Notes under the pieces: generated by a model
Told to the model about the DNA's origin: nothing
Seen by the model: the letters and a program-made list of their open reading frames with translations, nothing else
The model's database searches: none
Shown: one piece after another, positions 60,901-64,000 of the stretch
How positions within the stretch are numbered: position 1 is the stretch's first letter
How the letters are laid out: the number at the start of each line of letters is the position of its first letter
NCBI RefSeq assembly: GCF_003545765.1
Contig: NZ_QXIO01000002.1
Span: forward strand, 186,001 to 250,000
Length of the DNA: 64,000 nt
Direction of reading: 5' to 3'
From: Colwellia sp. RSH04
Lineage (GTDB): Bacteria; Pseudomonadota; Gammaproteobacteria; Enterobacterales; Alteromonadaceae
Made by a program: the position numbers and the translations under genes

Positions 60901-62788
60901 CCTTATATAAATCAAAGTTACTCTCACCGGTAAGATACATTGAAAAATCAAGGATCCAGCTTGTTTCACCAGGTGTTTTAATCGCATATGGGCTTTCACC
61001 GATTACGCGCAAACCGAAGTTTTCTAACATTGGAAGAACATCACTTAAGTGAATAGGTTCCCCCTTATGAAATAGCTTTAATTTAACAAAGCGACTATCT
61101 GGCTTTTCTTCAAGTGGCTGATAGAAAAGCATTTCTAAATTGTTATCTGCTGTTAAACTTTCTAGTTTTTCAATATCAACAATAGCGGAGCCAGGTAAAA
61201 CTTCATCTTTGTAAGCTTGTGGAAAGCTTGAATATTTTCTACTTAATGCTTTAGCATCTGCTTCACCTAGATTTGAAGCAAGTGCCGTTACCAGTTTGTC
61301 ATCCCAGTTTCTTGCGGCTTCATTTAAATTCTTTTCTATTTCTTTCACATTTATATCTGCTTTAGTAGAGTTTACTTTGACAATGTAATGAGTTCTTGCG
61401 TGAACAGACTCAGAGAAGAAAGTAGTAAACTCAACTTCTTCTTTGCTGTTAAAAACTTCTTTCAATAACTTTTGCGTTTCAACACGCAACTTAGTGTTAT
61501 AGCGCTCTCTTGGCACATAAACCATACAAGAGTAGAATCGATCGAAGGCGTCTCGCCTTACAAAAAGACCTGTGTAATCACGTTCTTGCATCTGTAAGAT
61601 GCCCGTAACATTTTTTAATAGTTCTTCAACAGAGCTTTGTAGTATTTCATCTCTAGGATAAGTTTCTAAAATATTGATTAACGCTTTGTAAGCATGAGTT
61701 CCTTTAGCAAAACCAGAAGAATCACAAACATCAATAACTTTAGATTTAATCAACGGAAGGTTTAAAGCACTATTCGTGTAATAAGCAGACCCGAATAAGC
61801 CAATAAAGCGTTCCTCACCAATAACGTTACCTTTATCATCAAAACGCTTAATGCCAATGTAATCAAGTTGTGCTGGACGGTGAACTCGTGAACGAGAATT
61901 TGTTTTGGTTAAAATCAGATGATTACTTCCTAATGCCACTTCTCTACCAGTTTCACTTAATGTTGAAACAAGTCTAGACTTCTTACCATTAGAGTTTTTC
62001 ATAAGCCCTAAGCTAGAATCTAAGTTAGCTTCCAAAGAAATATCACCTTTAACCGCTTTCACGTCATAAGAGCGATAGCCCATTAATGTAAAATGGTTTT
62101 CAGCAATCCATGATAGGAAATCTAATGTATCTTCTTTTGCTTTTTTTGAACCAGGCAATTTGGCTTTCTTTACATCGGCTACAACGTCGTTTAATCGTTT
62201 AAGCATTGGTTGCCAATCGTCAACGGTCAATTGTATATCTTCAACTACTGATAACAATTCAGCTTTAATCGCATCAAGTTCGTCTTGGTTAGATTGACGA
62301 TCAACTTCGATAAAGAAGATAGTTTCCTCAGATGTTGCTTTTATTTTGTTATCAACAATAGAGGCTAACTCAGCAATTTCAAGATCTTTGGTTCGAGCAA
62401 CTTTTATTGGCGAATTAAGCATCAAGTGAGCCGGGATTCCAAGTCGATTTAATGCAATGCGAATAGAATCAACAAGAAATGGCATATCTTTTACAATGAT
62501 TTCAATGATGGTATGGCTAGATTTCCAACCGTTTTTACTAACAGAAGGATTAAATACATGTATGACGGGCTCTTCATCCTTATGTTCGTTCAAAGAACTC
62601 CATAAACTTAAGGTTGCACCATACATATCACTGTCATTTCTGTGCGATAAATCAAGTGATGAAATATTACCGTAAAGTAAATTAGCAAACTGCTCTACTA
62701 ATGAAGCACTATTTTTTGGAACTTTTTGATGAATTAACTGTGATACGTTTTTTAATATCACTGAGGGTGAACCGTTTACTAACGCCAT
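57923..62788 (-). CDS. gdhB: NAD-dependent glutamate dehydrogenase, 180-kDa class
   Basis: This single-chain catabolic enzyme converts glutamate to 2-oxoglutarate and ammonium with NAD+. The length of 1621 residues matches the large GDH-180 class of Pseudomonas and marine gammaproteobacteria, unlike the 450-residue hexameric form. The N-terminal half holds ACT-like regulatory regions. The catalytic domain begins near 750, with KVARGGLRWSDRREDFRTEV and the VPVGAKGGFVCKQLP lysine segment. Then come AIGDMAGDVFGNGML and the NAD-binding region VGEGGNLGLTQLGRIE. The symbol follows Pseudomonas usage. Confidence 0.93.
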   Translation of the reverse strand: MALVNGSPSVILKNVSQLIHQKVPKNSASLVEQFANLLYGNISSLDLSHRNDSDMYGATLSLWSSLNEHKDEEPVIHVFNPSVSKNGWKSSHTIIEIIVKDMPFLVDSIRIALNRLGIPAHLMLNSPIKVARTKDLEIAELASIVDNKIKATSEETIFFIEVDRQSNQDELDAIKAELLSVVEDIQLTVDDWQPMLKRLNDVVADVKKAKLPGSKKAKEDTLDFLSWIAENHFTLMGYRSYDVKAVKGDISLEANLDSSLGLMKNSNGKKSRLVSTLSETGREVALGSNHLILTKTNSRSRVHRPAQLDYIGIKRFDDKGNVIGEERFIGLFGSAYYTNSALNLPLIKSKVIDVCDSSGFAKGTHAYKALINILETYPRDEILQSSVEELLKNVTGILQMQERDYTGLFVRRDAFDRFYSCMVYVPRERYNTKLRVETQKLLKEVFNSKEEVEFTTFFSESVHARTHYIVKVNSTKADINVKEIEKNLNEAARNWDDKLVTALASNLGEADAKALSRKYSSFPQAYKDEVLPGSAIVDIEKLESLTADNNLEMLFYQPLEEKPDSRFVKLKLFHKGEPIHLSDVLPMLENFGLRVIGESPYAIKTPGETSWILDFSMYLTGESNFDLYKVRSLFQDAFAKVWRGDLEDDGFNRLILGAGLEGRAVSILRAFAKYERQIGGRFSQNYIEDTFSRYPNIAELLINLFGLRFDPHSKSTKSSKEKAIDKVLNEIESSLDNVANLDDDRIIRRFVEMIEATIRTNYYQLDDHNNQKSYISFKIVPEQISEIPLPVPKFEIFVYSPQVEGVHLRGGKVARGGLRWSDRREDFRTEVLGLVKAQQVKNTVIVPVGAKGGFVCKQLPEGGSRNEIFEAGKECYRTFIRALLDITDNIIAGEIVPPKDVVRLDEDDAYLVVAADKGTATFSDIANSISEEYDFWLGDAFASGGSVGYDHKAMGITAKGAWESVKRHFREMDIDCQTTDFTCIAIGDMAGDVFGNGMLLSKHIRLQAAFNHMHIFIDPNPVAKTSYPERERLFNLAGCTWEDYNTELISKGGGIFSRHVKSIKLTPEIKKMIGTQKQSMAPNDLIQAILTMKVDLLWNGGIGTYVKGSKETHLEVGDRANDGLRINGKDLKAKIVGEGGNLGLTQLGRIEYGAKGGRINTDAVDNAGGVDCSDNEVNIKILLNTLVQNGDLTVKQRNKVLYDMTDEVGDIVIEDCYRQTHSLSITAVRSVSQLKEQVRFIHELERTGKLDRSLEFIPDDEEIAERLSENKGLTRPELSVLLAYSKMVLKEDLVHEEIIDNPYHNRLLIEAFPAQLRETYQAEMQQHPLRAEIIATKLANKIGNDMGFNFVNRMQEETGASVAEIANCYTIASEVFELPLFWQKIASLDNQISTAIQTEMLFQYRRTIRRVTRWFLRHRNKALSIEQSIALYQPTFKLLSSKLADFMIPEEIKELERISDDLIQAGVPKTIAIRVSQLSTLFSAMDIAEVANDDGKTIEQVAHLYFKLGVRLELHWFLNQITNQPVANHWQALARASFREELDWQQRSLTSVVLSCKCDAKVADLETLLDEWIVTNKQPLDRWKHILSDFKVGQTHDFAKFSVALRELMLLSLNCSPVTVK

Positions 62789-63116
62789 GCCGTTTTCCTT
62801 TTGCCTTAAAGTTTTAAAAAGAAAGCTTGAATAATTAAATTAAACATCTTGCGCTCTGAAATACATAAAAACACAAGATTTATATTATTTTTTTATATCT
62901 GTCTATCAGAATAGACTATGGAATGGATTTTATGAATAAATCTAAGCTTTTGCGAGTCTTTTTTTCTATAAAACTCACGCAAAACTACGCGATTTAGGAA
63001 AGAAATGACCTGTTTATTTTACAGCAATCTATGTTTATGCATTATTGCTAAATAGAAACTGGTTAATCAGTAGTTATCATGTTTATTTATGCACAAATAA
63101 AACATGTTTCATGAAT
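62789..63116. other. Regulatory region upstream of the NAD-GDH gene
   Basis: This 328-base gap between gdhB and the RND gene has several imperfect inverted repeats. TCTAT/ATAGA arms lie near 62902-62916, TTTTGCG/CGCAAAA arms near 62949-62987, and CATGTTTATTT/AAATAAAACATG near 63079-63107. No ORF is evident. It must contain the gdhB promoter. Confidence 0.4.
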
Positions 63117-63158
63117 AAAAAAAAGTTTGTTTAATATCAAATTAAACAAACTTTTTTT
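63117..63158 (-). terminator. Intrinsic terminator after RND exporter gene
   Basis: AAAAAAAGTTTGTTTAA and TTAAACAAACTTTTTTT form a 17-base A/T-rich stem with a short loop. On the minus strand it follows the RND gene. Confidence 0.85.
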
Positions 63159-63181
63159 CGAAAAATAACTTATTGGTTAAT

Positions 63182-64000
63182 TTATATACCTGTTTTGCCA
63201 GCGATTTGCACTTTTTTAGTCTGGTCTTTTTCTTCTGGCTTGTTCGGCCAGAAAAATGCACCCAGAGCGGGTAGAACAATTATGGCGGCTAACATATTAA
63301 CTAAAAACATGAAGGTTAATAAAATGCCCATATCCATTTGGAACTTCAAATCTGAGAAATACCAAGTCGAAACACCAATAGCTAATGTTAACCCTGTAAT
63401 AAGAACGGCACTTCCTCTCTCTTTTAAGGCAGCAAGATAAGCATCTTGTACTTTGGCGCCTTCATTTAACTTAGTACTCATCGTTGAAAGAATATAAATA
63501 CCATAATCAACACCAATACCAACCCCAAGTGCGATAACAGGTAACGTAGACACCGTTAAGCCAATATCTAATGCAGTCATTAGCCATTGTGCGAGTGTAG
63601 ATACGACATATAAAGGTAATATAACAACCGCTGTTGCTCTTATGCTTCTAAAACTGATAAGACATAGTAAAATGACGGCACTATAAACATATATCATCAT
63701 AGGTACTTGAGCTTCTGATACTGCTTCATTCGTTGCAGCCATCACCCCAACAGGACCAGAAGCTAGTTTAAACTGAACTTGCTCACTTTCTAACTCGCTT
63801 GATGCCGCTTCTACTGCACTTATCACCGCATTGATAGTTTCTGCTTTATGATCTTCAAGGAACAAAATGACTGGCATGACACTACAGTCGCTATTTAATA
63901 ACCCACTTGAAGAAGGCACACGAGCAATAGATTGTACTAATGTTTGTTGATTTCGAGGGATAACACGCCATTTAGGATTACCTTCGTTATATCCGGCATT
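63182..64000 (-). CDS. RND/MMPL-type exporter, C-terminal part (runs off the window edge)
   Basis: The reading frame stays open to the window end (last visible N-terminal residues NAGYNEGNPKWRV), so only the final 272 residues are present. At least five membrane segments occur after about residue 100. The signature GVGIGVDYGIYILSTMSTKL near the centre is typical of RND or hydrophobe/amphiphile exporter (HAE2, MMPL-like) proteins, and the end is ALGAFFWPNKPEEKDQ. The substrate cannot be told. An internal GTG at 63919 should not be taken as the start. Confidence 0.85.
   Translation of the reverse strand, partial: NAGYNEGNPKWRVIPRNQQTLVQSIARVPSSSGLLNSDCSVMPVILFLEDHKAETINAVISAVEAASSELESEQVQFKLASGPVGVMAATNEAVSEAQVPMMIYVYSAVILLCLISFRSIRATAVVILPLYVVSTLAQWLMTALDIGLTVSTLPVIALGVGIGVDYGIYILSTMSTKLNEGAKVQDAYLAALKERGSAVLITGLTLAIGVSTWYFSDLKFQMDMGILLTFMFLVNMLAAIIVLPALGAFFWPNKPEEKDQTKKVQIAGKTGI

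Overview
The window looks like chromosomal DNA from a marine gammaproteobacterium of the order Alteromonadales, most likely the family Colwelliaceae (Colwellia/Thalassotalea type). This rests on the AT-rich composition, the sequence character of the housekeeping proteins, families such as DUF3083, DUF3087 and DUF5062, and gene blocks shared with Escherichia coli (serS-rarA-lolA-ftsK-lrp-trxB-aat-infA, ydjA-sppA-ansA, bioA/bioBFCD, recC-recB-recD). The genus is inferred from recall of families, not from a search. Nearly every gene is intact. I found no rRNA, tRNA, CRISPR array, prophage or intact insertion sequence.

Layout. 1-660: a lone HicB-like antitoxin gene behind a short periodic repeat. 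714-5889: the biotin locus, bioBFCD on the minus strand and bioA on the plus strand, with a BirA-type operator between them. 5907-6110: a MITE-like element with terminal inverted repeats and flanking direct repeats. 6129-14199: asnS, a YdjA-type nitroreductase, a DMT exporter with an attenuator-like leader, DoxX, sppA and ansA. 14256-21491, minus strand: a large DUF349 coiled-coil protein, a YeaC family protein, a zinc-ribbon membrane protein, an AGCS symporter, an M14 carboxypeptidase and a TlpA-like thioredoxin. 21615-28127, minus strand: serS-crcB-rarA-lolA-ftsK. 28344-33703: a YkvA/DUF1232 protein, divergent lrp/ald, then trxB-aat-bpt and infA.

33839-36325 holds small or poorly characterised genes (VOC, DUF3087, an unknown 87-residue protein, an orphan periplasmic binding protein). 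36445-45484 is recC-recB-recD, with both junctions translationally coupled through TAATG. 45632-50544 is a Tic20/DUF4870-type membrane protein, a second MITE-like element and the moxR-DUF58-tgpA module. 50648-55651 holds an AroG-type DAHP synthase, DUF5062, DUF3083 and asnB. 55765-64000 holds another orphan binding protein, pyrD, the 180-kDa class NAD-glutamate dehydrogenase and the start-truncated end of an RND/MMPL-type exporter.

Functionally the window is dominated by central metabolism and genome maintenance: biotin synthesis, amino-acid interconversion (asparagine, alanine, glutamate, aromatic), aminoacylation, N-degron tagging (aat, bpt), recombination and chromosome segregation (recBCD, rarA, ftsK) and envelope biogenesis (lolA, sppA, tgpA). 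I see no convincing new multi-gene defence or biosynthetic system. The signals most worth checking are the structured leader before the DMT exporter (8961-9125), the two non-autonomous mobile elements, the operator that abuts the bioA start codon, and the periodic repeat before the hicB-like gene.
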